A DNA stretch of 15,593 nt from DASWUD01 sp036401755 (lineage in GTDB: Bacteria > Pseudomonadota > Gammaproteobacteria > Thiohalomonadales > Thiohalomonadaceae), in the NCBI GenBank assembly GCA_036401755.1, contig DASWUD010000164.1, positions 1-15,593 on the forward strand. Direction: 5' to 3'. This document shows positions 5,118-12,471 of this stretch, in pieces. The notes beneath the pieces were generated by a model. The model had not been told where the DNA came from. It did not search any database and worked only from the letters and a program-made list of their open reading frames with translations. The position numbers were made by a program, and so were the translations under genes. The first letter of the stretch is position 1; each line of letters opens with the position of its first letter.

Positions 5118-5834
5118 TTATAACTCCAGCGCCGCGCGCTGCTTGGCCATCAGCTCCGTGATGCCGCTCTCGGCGAGGGCCAGCATGGCGTCGAGCTCGT
5201 CGCGGCGGAAGGCATGGCCCTCGGCAGTGCCCTGCACCTCGATGAAGGCGCCGCCGTCGTTCATCACCACGTTCATATCGGTTTCGGCATTGGAGTCCTC
5301 GGCGTAGTCGAGGTCGAGGATCGGCGTGCCCTGATAGATGCCGACCGAGACCGAGGCGACCTGGCCGTGCAGCGGATCTTTCTTGATCAGCTTCTTGCTG
5401 CGCAGATGGCGAATGGCATCGGTCAGCGCCACATAGCCGCCGGTGATGGAGGCGGTGCGCGTGCCGCCATCGGCCTGGATGACGTCGCAGTCGATGGTGA
5501 TGGTGCGTTCGCCCAGGGCGCCCATGTCGACTACCGCGCGCAACGAGCGGCCGATGAGCCGCTGGATCTCCATGGTGCGGCCGCCTTGCTTGCCTTGCGC
5601 CGCTTCGCGGCTCATGCGCGAGCCGGTGGAGCGCGGCAGCATGCCGTATTCGGCGGTAACCCACCCCTGTCCCTTGCCCTTCATCCAGCGCGGCACGTTT
5701 TCATCGACGCTGGCGGTGCAGATCACCTTGGTATCGCCGAACTCCACCAGCACCGACCCTTCGGCGTGTTTGGTGTAGTTGCGGGTAAGACGAATGGTGC
5801 GCAATTCATTCGGCGCTCGGCCACTGGGACGCAT
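5118..5834 (-). CDS. rph: Ribonuclease PH
   Basis: RNase PH is a phosphate-dependent 3'-5' exoribonuclease that trims tRNA 3' ends and releases nucleoside diphosphates; it works as a hexamer. The 238-residue product is full length (E. coli wild type also 238). It carries the phosphate-binding Arg86 in GGRT (84-87), GGTRTASITGGY (123-134) and the acidic active-site stretch LDLDYAEDSNAETDMN (173-188) with Asp180 and Asp186. The start is well supported by AGGAAG six bases before ATG. It lies 48 bases after the PP2C phosphatase stop. rph next to yicC is common; here the kinase-phosphatase pair is inserted between them. Confidence 0.97.
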   Translation of the reverse strand: MRPSGRAPNELRTIRLTRNYTKHAEGSVLVEFGDTKVICTASVDENVPRWMKGKGQGWVTAEYGMLPRSTGSRMSREAAQGKQGGRTMEIQRLIGRSLRAVVDMGALGERTITIDCDVIQADGGTRTASITGGYVALTDAIRHLRSKKLIKKDPLHGQVASVSVGIYQGTPILDLDYAEDSNAETDMNVVMNDGGAFIEVQGTAEGHAFRRDELDAMLALAESGITELMAKQRAALEL

Positions 5835-5882
5835 GCGAATCTTCCTGTGTTGAATGGAGAAAATGTATAAAAACGGGGTGAT

Positions 5883-6788
5883 CTATTTGGACGGGCCACT
5901 ACTACCCGAGCTGCTCTTATTGCCGATCTCCTGTGCGTATTCACGGAGGACCTCTTCGATCTGCGCGATGGCCGATTGAATGGGATCGTCACTGGCCAGA
6001 GCCGTCTTGGGCAGTTGGGCCGCTGCGGCCGTATCACTGGCTGGAGCAGCGTTGGAGACGAAGCGCAGTGCCAGCACACTGATGTTGTCGCTGCGCGGAT
6101 AGCTGTTGCGCTCGGCACGCTCGGCCATGCGGTCGAGGGAATCCTGCAGCGGGTGGTCCTCCAGGATCGAGCCCATCTGTGCATCATCGAGCTGCGCCCA
6201 GAGACCGTCGGAACAGAGCAGCAGCACATCTCCCTCCTTGAGGGGGACGGGCTTGCCATAGGCGATCTCGGGTTCACTCTTCTGGCAGCCGATGCACTGG
6301 GTGATCATGTTGCGGCCCGGATGACTCTCCTGTTCGCTGCGGCTGATCCGCCCTTTCTGGTAGAGCTGTTCGACGTAGGAGTGGTCGACCGTGCGATAGA
6401 TCGGCAGCCCCTTGTGAAAGAGATAGAGACGGCTGTCGCCCACATGGGCCCAGTAGCCATTACCCTCCTGCAACAGGCAGAGCACCGCGGTCGAACCCGG
6501 GGCCACCGGCGGATTTTGCCGCGCCCCCCACTCGATGATGCGGTGGTGGGCGGTGAGGATGATGGTGCGGAACAGGCGCGGAACGTCGCGCACCGTAGCG
6601 GGTTGCGCCGAGTAGAGCTCTTCGGCGGTGTCGACCAGCGTCTGGGCGGCCACCTCACCGGAGGCCGAGCCACCCATACCATCACCCAACACCAGCAGCA
6701 CCCCATACTCTGACTCAATGGCGCGGAACCGATCCTGGTTGCTGTGGCGGTTGCCGAGCCGGTTGGCCTGTCCGATCTGGTACTGCAT
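5883..6788 (-). CDS. PP2C-type Ser/Thr protein phosphatase
   Basis: The product is a metal-dependent (PPM/PP2C) phosphatase, presumably cytosolic. All metal-site motifs are present: NQDR (17-20) with Asp19, LGDGMGG (34-40) with Asp36, GDSR (117-120), CSDGLW (192-197) with Asp194, and SDN (233-235) with Asp234. The catalytic domain ends near residue 243. A tail of about 58 residues follows, rich in Ala, Ser and Gln, with a short amphipathic stretch (AIAQIEEVLREYAQEI) and a Ser/Gly end, probably flexible. It starts 5 bases after the kinase stop codon, with AAAGAG upstream, so the two are surely cotranscribed. The likely role is to reverse phosphorylation by the neighbouring kinase. Confidence 0.93.
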   Translation of the reverse strand: MQYQIGQANRLGNRHSNQDRFRAIESEYGVLLVLGDGMGGSASGEVAAQTLVDTAEELYSAQPATVRDVPRLFRTIILTAHHRIIEWGARQNPPVAPGSTAVLCLLQEGNGYWAHVGDSRLYLFHKGLPIYRTVDHSYVEQLYQKGRISRSEQESHPGRNMITQCIGCQKSEPEIAYGKPVPLKEGDVLLLCSDGLWAQLDDAQMGSILEDHPLQDSLDRMAERAERNSYPRSDNISVLALRFVSNAAPASDTAAAAQLPKTALASDDPIQSAIAQIEEVLREYAQEIGNKSSSGSSGPSK

Positions 6789-6793
6789 GGCTG

Positions 6794-7756
6794 CTAGCTC
6801 TTTTTCCGGGAGAACCGATCGGCGAGGCGATCCAGCATCGAGCGGGAGCCGTTCTCCTGCGGCTTGTCACGATGCGGCGCACCGTGGTCCATGCCTGCCA
6901 GCATCTGATCCACATTCTGGGGCCGCAGCATCGGATCCACCTCCATGGCCCAATCGATAGAGGCCAGCAGGTGGGGCGAATAGTTCTTGCGGAAGAGTTC
7001 CGCCGCCGGGCGCATCGTCTCCTTCATGCGCCGTGCCTCGGCCGGCGGGGGCGAGACCCCTTCGATGCAGGCGCGCATGGTGGCGCCGATGGCGTAGAGA
7101 TCGGTCCAGGGGCCCACATAGCCACCTGGCGTAGACTGCTCCACCGGGCAGAAGCCAAGGGTCAGCACCTGGCCGGACTGGTAGCGGCGGCTCTGCTGCA
7201 TTTCGTGCACTGCGCCGAAGTCGAGCAGCAGCGGGTTGCCGCCGGCGCGCAGGTAGATGTTGCCGGGCTTGATGTCGAGGTGCAGCAGCCCCTTGTCGTG
7301 GATGAAGCGCAGCCCATCGAGCAGGGGGCGAAACACCGTGTTGAGCAGCTTCTCGCTCAATCCACCGTTGTGACGGTGGATGTAATCCTGCAGGTTGACC
7401 CCCTTCTCGTAGTCCATGACCATGTAGACCGTGCCGTTGGCACGGAAAAAGCTGATCACGTGGACGATGTTGGGGTGGTTGATGGTGGCGAGGGTGCTCG
7501 CCTCCTGGAGAAACAGTTTGCGACCGTGGTTGAACTGATCCTGATTGGCCTCTTCCTGCGGATGGATGGTCATGCCATCCTCGCCGCGGCAGGCGAGCTT
7601 GCGTGGCATATACTCTTTGACCACCACCTCCTTGCCGGAGTCGGCGATGTGGGCCAGATAGACGATACTGAAGCCGCCACCGCCCAGCTTGCCGTCGATG
7701 ACAAAGTCATCGATGCGGCAGCCCACTGGCAGTTCGTGGTTAACAGTTTCGTTCAT
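6794..7756 (-). CDS. Soluble Ser/Thr protein kinase (Hanks type)
   Basis: The 320-residue product is a eukaryotic-like kinase with no membrane helix and no PASTA, FHA or other sensory domain. The motifs in order are the P-loop GKLGGGGFS (22-30), Lys47 in VVVKEYMP, the alpha-C Glu85, the catalytic loop HLDIKPGNIYL (159-169) with Asp161 and Asn166, DFG (179-181), CPVEQ (203-207) in place of APE, and WTDLYAIG (217-224). The Arg of HRD is replaced by Leu160, so the usual activation-loop control is probably absent or different. The VKEY lysine motif and the PxEQ activation segment are typical of one bacterial subfamily. A basic tail (about 295-320) follows the domain. The start has no good Shine-Dalgarno. 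It is divergent from yicC, 99 bases apart; the target is unknown. Confidence 0.93.
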   Translation of the reverse strand: MNETVNHELPVGCRIDDFVIDGKLGGGGFSIVYLAHIADSGKEVVVKEYMPRKLACRGEDGMTIHPQEEANQDQFNHGRKLFLQEASTLATINHPNIVHVISFFRANGTVYMVMDYEKGVNLQDYIHRHNGGLSEKLLNTVFRPLLDGLRFIHDKGLLHLDIKPGNIYLRAGGNPLLLDFGAVHEMQQSRRYQSGQVLTLGFCPVEQSTPGGYVGPWTDLYAIGATMRACIEGVSPPPAEARRMKETMRPAAELFRKNYSPHLLASIDWAMEVDPMLRPQNVDQMLAGMDHGAPHRDKPQENGSRSMLDRLADRFSRKKS

Positions 7757-7855
7757 CGTTGCAAAAGGGCCATGGCGCCAGAGGCAGTTTTTATGCGCGG
7801 TGCATTCGGTTTAACATGGGACTCTTGTCCGAGCCTCGACTGACCGGGAGTATAC

Positions 7856-8722
7856 ATGATTCGCAGTATGACCGCTTTTGCCCGCCAGGAGTCCCAGGGT
7901 GTATGGGGCAGCCTGGTGCTCGAGTTGCGCTCGGTCAACAGTCGCTACCTGGAGACCACCCTGCGCATGCCGGATGAGCTGCGTGCGCTGGAACCACAGC
8001 TGCGCGACCGTATCGGCCAGACGCTCAACCGCGGCAAGGTGGAGTGCAATCTGCGTCACCAGTCACCGGCCGAGTTGCCTGGTGAGATCGCCATCAACCA
8101 TGAGCTGGTGGCGCGTATCGCCCATGCCACTCGCGAAATTGACGCCATCCTCTACAACCCCGCGCCCATCAACGGGCTGGAGCTGCTGCGCTGGCCAGGG
8201 GTGATGCAGATCCCCACCACCGATCCCGAACTGCTCAAGGGGGCCACTCTCGCCCTGCTCGATACCACACTCACTGAACTGACGAACCAGCGCGAACGGG
8301 AGGGAGCGCAGCTCAAGGCCATCATCCTGGCGCGTTGCGATGCGATGGAGGGGGTGATCGCCGGGGTGCAGGAGCGCCTGCCGCAGGTGATGAATGCCCT
8401 GCGCGAACGGTTGCGCCAGCGCCTTGCCGAACTGCAGGTGGAGGCCGAGCCGGGACGCCTGGAGCAGGAGATGGTGATTCAGACCCAACGGCTCGATGTG
8501 GACGAGGAGGTAGATCGCCTCAAGACCCATCTGGCCGAAGTGCGCCGTATCCTCAATCAGGACCAGCCAGCCGGGCGCCGCCTCGACTTTCTGATGCAGG
8601 AGCTCAACCGCGAGGCCAACACCCTCGGTTCCAAGTCAGCCGACGCTGAAACTACCCGTGCCTCGGTCGACCTGAAGGTCCTCATCGAGCAGATGCGCGA
8701 ACAGATCCAGAACATCGAATAA
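7856..8722 (+). CDS. yicC: YicC family endoribonuclease
   Basis: YicC proteins are widely conserved; the E. coli member has been shown to be an endoribonuclease that promotes decay of the small RNA RyhB. The product is 288 residues (E. coli 287) and starts MIRSMTAFARQE, the family-typical opening. The N-terminal YicC domain spans about the first 155 residues, a charged helical middle follows, and the C-terminal DUF1732 block contains QELNREANTLGSKSADAE, the strongest signature. GGGAG lies 5 bases before the ATG. It heads the plus-strand group, 22 bases before gmk. I saw no convincing promoter in the 99 bases shared with the divergent kinase gene. Confidence 0.96.
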   Translation: MIRSMTAFARQESQGVWGSLVLELRSVNSRYLETTLRMPDELRALEPQLRDRIGQTLNRGKVECNLRHQSPAELPGEIAINHELVARIAHATREIDAILYNPAPINGLELLRWPGVMQIPTTDPELLKGATLALLDTTLTELTNQREREGAQLKAIILARCDAMEGVIAGVQERLPQVMNALRERLRQRLAELQVEAEPGRLEQEMVIQTQRLDVDEEVDRLKTHLAEVRRILNQDQPAGRRLDFLMQELNREANTLGSKSADAETTRASVDLKVLIEQMREQIQNIE

Positions 8723-8744
8723 CAACAATCTTTCAGGAGCACTC

Positions 8745-9380
8745 ATGTCCGAGTCCCAGGACCTGCAGAACAGCGGCACCCTGTATATCGTTTCCGCGCC
8801 TTCCGGGGCGGGCAAGACCAGCCTGGTCAAGGCGCTGCTCAAGGAGACGCCGGGCATTACCGTATCGGTCTCCCACACCACACGCCAGCCGCGTCCCGGC
8901 GAAACCGACGGTGTCGAGTACCACTTCGTCTCGGTGGAGATCTTCCGCACCATGGTGGCCGATGGCGCCTTCCTGGAACACGCCCAGGTGTTCGACAATT
9001 TCTACGGTACCTCACGCTCCGCCGCCCTCGACCTGCTCAAACGTGGCACCGACGTGATTCTGGAGATCGACTGGCAGGGGGCGCGCCAGGTGCGCGACAT
9101 GATCCCCGGCGCCGTCTCCATTTTCATCCTGCCCCCCTCGCGCCAGACGCTCGAAGCACGCTTGCGTGGCCGTGGTCAGGACGGCGAGGAGGTGATCGCG
9201 CGACGTATGCGCGACGCCATCAGCGAGATGAGCCACTTTGCCGAGTTCGATTATCTGGTGATCAACGACCAGTTCGAGCAGGCGCTGCTCGAACTGCAGT
9301 CCATTATCGCCGCACGGCGTCTGCGCACCCCGGTGCAGCAGGCCGTCAACCGGCAGCTGCTGAGCGCGCTGCTGGCGTAG
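8745..9380 (+). CDS. gmk: Guanylate kinase
   Basis: Gmk phosphorylates GMP to GDP with ATP, an essential step of GTP and dGTP supply. The 211-residue product has the P-loop SAPSGAGKTSL (17-27), the GMP-binding VSHTTRQPRPGETDGVEYHFV stretch in two parts beginning near residue 44, and DWQGARQVR in the lid region. Length and order are standard. AGGAGC stands a few bases before the ATG. In several bacteria Gmk is inhibited by (p)ppGpp, so its position two genes before spoT is functionally apt, although the sequence does not show whether this Gmk is sensitive. Confidence 0.98.
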   Translation: MSESQDLQNSGTLYIVSAPSGAGKTSLVKALLKETPGITVSVSHTTRQPRPGETDGVEYHFVSVEIFRTMVADGAFLEHAQVFDNFYGTSRSAALDLLKRGTDVILEIDWQGARQVRDMIPGAVSIFILPPSRQTLEARLRGRGQDGEEVIARRMRDAISEMSHFAEFDYLVINDQFEQALLELQSIIAARRLRTPVQQAVNRQLLSALLA

Positions 9381-9440
9381 GCAGGGCGATTTGCATTATC
9401 ATTACCGGCCTTTCCAGATCACCTTGCCCGGAGAACTCCC

Positions 9441-9716
9441 ATGGCGCGCGTCACCGTCGAAGACTGTCTCACCAACCTCGATAACCGTTTCCAGCTGGTG
9501 CTGGTAGCTACCCGCCGCGCGCGTCAGATCGCCAACGGCAAGGAGCCGATGGTGCCTTGGGAGAACGACAAGCCGACCGTGGTCGCCCTGCGCGAGATCG
9601 CCCATGGGCTGGTGGGGCGCGAAATTCTCGACGTGCCGCTGGTCGAAGAGGTTGAAGAAGAAGAAGAGGTAGTGACGGCGGTAAGCGATCTGGATCTGCG
9701 CGGCGATTTCGCCTGA
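9441..9716 (+). CDS. rpoZ: RNA polymerase omega subunit
   Basis: Omega binds beta' and assists RNA polymerase assembly; with beta' it forms the first ppGpp-binding site in proteobacteria. The product is 91 residues, the same as E. coli. It opens MARVTVEDCL, has the conserved core NRFQLVLVATRRARQI and ends in an acidic region with a run of Glu (about 70-77). CGGAGAA lies upstream of the ATG. It lies 60 bases after gmk and 23 before spoT. The gmk-rpoZ gap has no promoter I would defend; TTGCAT with a poor -10 at 17 bases is the best seen. Confidence 0.97.
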   Translation: MARVTVEDCLTNLDNRFQLVLVATRRARQIANGKEPMVPWENDKPTVVALREIAHGLVGREILDVPLVEEVEEEEEVVTAVSDLDLRGDFA

Positions 9717-9739
9717 TCCCTGCGCTGGCAGCGCAACTC

Positions 9740-11869
9740 ATGCGCGCAGGCCCGGTGTTCCTCATCAGCGATCTCTGTGCCCAGCTTGAAGTCTACCTGG
9801 AGCGGCAGCAGGTCGCCGAGGTCTACCGGGCCTATCTGTTTGGAGCCGAGGCCCACGAGGGACAGCGTCGCCTGAGCGGCGAACCCTACATCTACCACCC
9901 GCTGGCGGTCGCCGCCATCCTCGGCGAGATGCGTCTGGACTACCAGACCATCATGGCCGCCATCCTGCATGACACCATCGAAGATACCCCCACCCTCAAG
10001 GAGCAGCTGGCCGAGCAGTTCGGCAGCGAGGTGGCCGAGCTGGTGGACGGCGTCAGCAAGCTGACCCACATCGAATTCGAGAGCAAGGCCGAGGCGCAGG
10101 CGGAAAACTTCCGCAAGATGATGCTGGCCATGGTGCGCGACATCCGCGTCATCCTCATCAAGCTCGCCGACCGCCTGCACAACATGCGCACTCTCGGCGC
10201 GATGCGTCCTGACAAGCGCCGTCGCATCGCCCGCGAGACCCTCGAAACCTACGTGCCGATCGCCACCCGCCTCGGCCTCAACACCCTGCGTCTTGAACTG
10301 ACCGAGCTGGGGTTCGCCGCCTACTACCCGATGCGCTACCGCGTGCTCAACGATGCGGTGAAAAAGGCGCGCGGCAACCGCAAGGAGGTGGTACAGAAGA
10401 TCCAGAACGCCATTCAGGAGCGACTACGCCAGGAGGAGCTGCCCGGCCAGGTCTACGGGCGCGAGAAGCACCTCTACAGCATCTACAAGAAGATGGTCAG
10501 CAAACACCTGCCGTTTGCCGAGGTGATGGACGTCTTCGCCTTCCGCATCGTCGTTGATTCGGTCGACAGCTGTTACCGCGTGCTTGGTGCGGTGCATAAT
10601 CTCTACAAGCCGGTGCCCGGCAAGTTCAAGGACTACATCGCCATCCCCAAGGCCAACGGCTATCAGTCGCTGCACACCACCCTGCAAAGCCCGTTCGGTT
10701 TCCCCATCGAGGTGCAGATCCGCACCGAGGATATGGACAAGGTGGCCGAGGCGGGCATCGCTGCCCACTGGGTCTACAAGAGCGGCGAACAGAGCAACTC
10801 CATTGCCCATGAGCGGGCCCGCGAGTGGCTGCGCAACCTGCTGGAGATGCAGATGAGTGCCGGCGACTCGATGGAGTTTCTGGAAAATGTGAAGGTCGAT
10901 CTCTTCCCCGACGAGGTCTATGTCTTCACCCCCAAGGGCGAGATCATGGAACTGCCGCGCGGCGCCACCGCCATCGACTTCGCCTATACCGTGCACACCG
11001 GGGTCGGCAACACCGCCGTTGCCGTCAAGGTGGATAACCGCCTGGTACCGCTGCATACCCAACTGCTCAACGGCCAGACGGTGCAGATCATCACTGCGTC
11101 CAACGCACGGCCCAATCCGGCTTGGCTCAACTTCGTGGTGAGCGGCAAGGCGCGCGCCGCCATCCGTCTCTACATGAAAAACCTGCAGCGTGATGAGGCG
11201 ATTTCACTTGGCCGTCGCCTGCTCGATCAGGCGCTCGATCTGCATGCCACGCGCCTGGTTGACGTTCAACCGGAGCGTATCGAAGGCGTGTTGCGCGACT
11301 ACCATCTCGCTAGTGTGAATGAGCTGTTTGTCGAGCTCGGCCTCGGCAATCGCATGGCGCCGCTGGTGGCCGCCATCCTGGCGCGTGCGGAAGTTGCGGC
11401 AGCGGAAACCAAGTCGGTTGCCGAGGCGGGCGCCCCCCTCTTCATCAAGGGCACCGAAGGGACGGTGGTCAGCTTTGCCAAGTGTTGCCGCCCCATCCCC
11501 GGCGATCCGATCCTGGGCTTTTTCAGCGCCGGGCGCGGTATCGTCATCCATACCCAGAACTGCAAGAACATCACCGAATATCGCAAACAGCCGGAGAAGT
11601 GGATCGATGTGCGCTGGGAAGAGGGGGTGGTCGGCGAATTTCCCGTCGATCTGCGCATCGAGGTGGTCAACCAGCGCGGCGTGCTCGCCACCGTGGCCGC
11701 CGCCATCGCTGGCACCGAAGCGAACATCGACAACATCGGCATGGCCGAACGCGACGGCATCCACAGCACCATCGACATGACCGTCACCGTGCGCAACCGT
11801 CAACACCTTGCCCGCATCATGCGCCGCATTCGCGCCATCGAGAGCGTGGTGCGCCTGAACCGCAAATAA
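9740..11869 (+). CDS. spoT: Bifunctional (p)ppGpp synthase/hydrolase SpoT
   Basis: SpoT makes and degrades the stringent-response alarmones. The 709-residue product has all RSH domains: HD hydrolase with His53, His77-Asp78 and Glu81-Asp82 and LADRLHNMRT (142-151); synthetase with Asp264 and Glu324; TGS (about 389-450); a Cys-Cys element (582-583) and a C-terminal ACT domain (about 636-706). In the synthetase loop the usual RxKD of bifunctional enzymes reads KFKD (295-298), a conservative change, so both activities are probably intact. The ATG at 9740 has no clear Shine-Dalgarno; the in-frame GTG at 9755, after GCAGG, would remove five residues and is a fair alternative. trmH and recG, which follow spoT in E. 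coli, are absent; transcription ends at the terminator downstream. Confidence 0.97.
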   Translation: MRAGPVFLISDLCAQLEVYLERQQVAEVYRAYLFGAEAHEGQRRLSGEPYIYHPLAVAAILGEMRLDYQTIMAAILHDTIEDTPTLKEQLAEQFGSEVAELVDGVSKLTHIEFESKAEAQAENFRKMMLAMVRDIRVILIKLADRLHNMRTLGAMRPDKRRRIARETLETYVPIATRLGLNTLRLELTELGFAAYYPMRYRVLNDAVKKARGNRKEVVQKIQNAIQERLRQEELPGQVYGREKHLYSIYKKMVSKHLPFAEVMDVFAFRIVVDSVDSCYRVLGAVHNLYKPVPGKFKDYIAIPKANGYQSLHTTLQSPFGFPIEVQIRTEDMDKVAEAGIAAHWVYKSGEQSNSIAHERAREWLRNLLEMQMSAGDSMEFLENVKVDLFPDEVYVFTPKGEIMELPRGATAIDFAYTVHTGVGNTAVAVKVDNRLVPLHTQLLNGQTVQIITASNARPNPAWLNFVVSGKARAAIRLYMKNLQRDEAISLGRRLLDQALDLHATRLVDVQPERIEGVLRDYHLASVNELFVELGLGNRMAPLVAAILARAEVAAAETKSVAEAGAPLFIKGTEGTVVSFAKCCRPIPGDPILGFFSAGRGIVIHTQNCKNITEYRKQPEKWIDVRWEEGVVGEFPVDLRIEVVNQRGVLATVAAAIAGTEANIDNIGMAERDGIHSTIDMTVTVRNRQHLARIMRRIRAIESVVRLNRK

Positions 11870-11904
11870 GCTGCCGTGCTCCGCCCTTCGTGGCGGCGGC
11901 AATA

Positions 11905-11932
11905 AAAAACCCGGCACATAGGCCGGGTTTTT
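11905..11932. terminator. Bidirectional intrinsic terminator, spoT/rpmG
   Basis: The arms AAAAACCCGGC (11905-11915) and GCCGGGTTTTT (11922-11932) are perfectly complementary with a 6-base loop. A GC-rich core flanked by A and T runs gives a U-run on either strand, so it can stop both spoT (plus, ends 11869) and rpmB-rpmG (minus, ends 11949), which converge here. Confidence 0.92.
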
Positions 11933-11948
11933 ATGGGAGCGCCAAGGG

Positions 11949-12116
11949 CTACTTGATCTTGGCTTCCTTGTAGACCACATGCTTGCGCACGACGGGATCA
12001 AATTTCTTGATCTCCATCTTTTCGGGCATGGTGCGCTTGTTCTTGGTGGTGGTGTAGAAGTGACCGGTATCGGCGCTCGATACCAGACGAATCTTTTCGC
12101 GTCCGCCTTTAGCCAT
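11949..12116 (-). CDS. rpmG: 50S ribosomal protein L33
   Basis: L33 is a small protein of the large ribosomal subunit. The 55-residue product reads MAKGGREKIRLVSSADTGHF and ends VVYKEAKIK. It contains no cysteine, so it is the zinc-independent (C-minus) form, the common single form in gammaproteobacteria. AAGGAG lies a few bases before the ATG. It follows rpmB by ten bases, and its Shine-Dalgarno begins at the rpmB stop codon. mutM, which follows rpmG in E. coli, is not present; the terminator lies 16 bases past the stop. Confidence 0.97.
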   Translation of the reverse strand: MAKGGREKIRLVSSADTGHFYTTTKNKRTMPEKMEIKKFDPVVRKHVVYKEAKIK

Positions 12117-12126
12117 GACCTACTCC

Positions 12127-12363
12127 TTAAACCTGTTCGCCGCGGGCGCGCATTTCGGCCAGGACGACCTCGATGCCGCGCTTGTCGATGGTGCGCATGG
12201 CAGCACTGGTGAGGCGCAGGCGCACAAAGCGCTTTTCGCTCTCAACCCAGTAGCGGTGGGTGTGAAGGTTGGGCAGGAAACGGCGACGCGTCTTGTTGTT
12301 CGCGTGCGAGACGGTGTTCCCGGTAATCGGGCGCTTACCCGTAACCTGGCATACTCTTGACAT
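12127..12363 (-). CDS. rpmB: 50S ribosomal protein L28
   Basis: L28 is a large-subunit protein near the tRNA exit side. The 78-residue product begins MSRVCQVTGKRPITGN and has the conserved NNKTRRRFLPNLH stretch; its length matches E. coli L28. The open frame runs further upstream to 12471, but the ATG at 12361-12363 is the family start and has GGAG 8 bases before it, downstream of a clear promoter. It is the first gene of the rpmB-rpmG operon. Confidence 0.97.
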   Translation of the reverse strand: MSRVCQVTGKRPITGNTVSHANNKTRRRFLPNLHTHRYWVESEKRFVRLRLTSAAMRTIDKRGIEVVLAEMRARGEQV

Positions 12364-12418
12364 GATACTGGCTCCGAAAAATGAATCCGTGTCGCCCCGG
12401 TGTGGGGGAGAGCCGCGT

Positions 12419-12447
12419 TTTATACCAGAATCGCCCAGGCTGAGCAA
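12419..12447 (-). promoter_or_regulatory. Promoter of the rpmB-rpmG operon
   Basis: On the minus strand, TTGCTC (12442-12447) is followed after exactly 17 bases by TATAAA (12419-12424), 5 of 6 to the -10 consensus. TGG directly precedes the -10, giving an extended -10 (TGN). Expected transcript start is near 12411, leaving a leader of about 48 bases before the L28 start. A TTGACT slightly further upstream is at 22 bases and therefore not the -35. It sits directly behind the radC stop codon, separating the ribosomal genes from radC. Confidence 0.75.
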
Positions 12448-12471
12448 GTCAAGTATGCGGCGCCACGCCAT

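Noticed and set aside
6872..7843. Plus-strand open frame of 323 codons
   Set aside because: It is antisense to the kinase gene, whose full set of kinase motifs shows the real coding strand.
11204..12001. Minus-strand open frame of 265 codons
   Set aside because: It is antisense to the 3' half of spoT and runs through the terminator and the end of rpmG.
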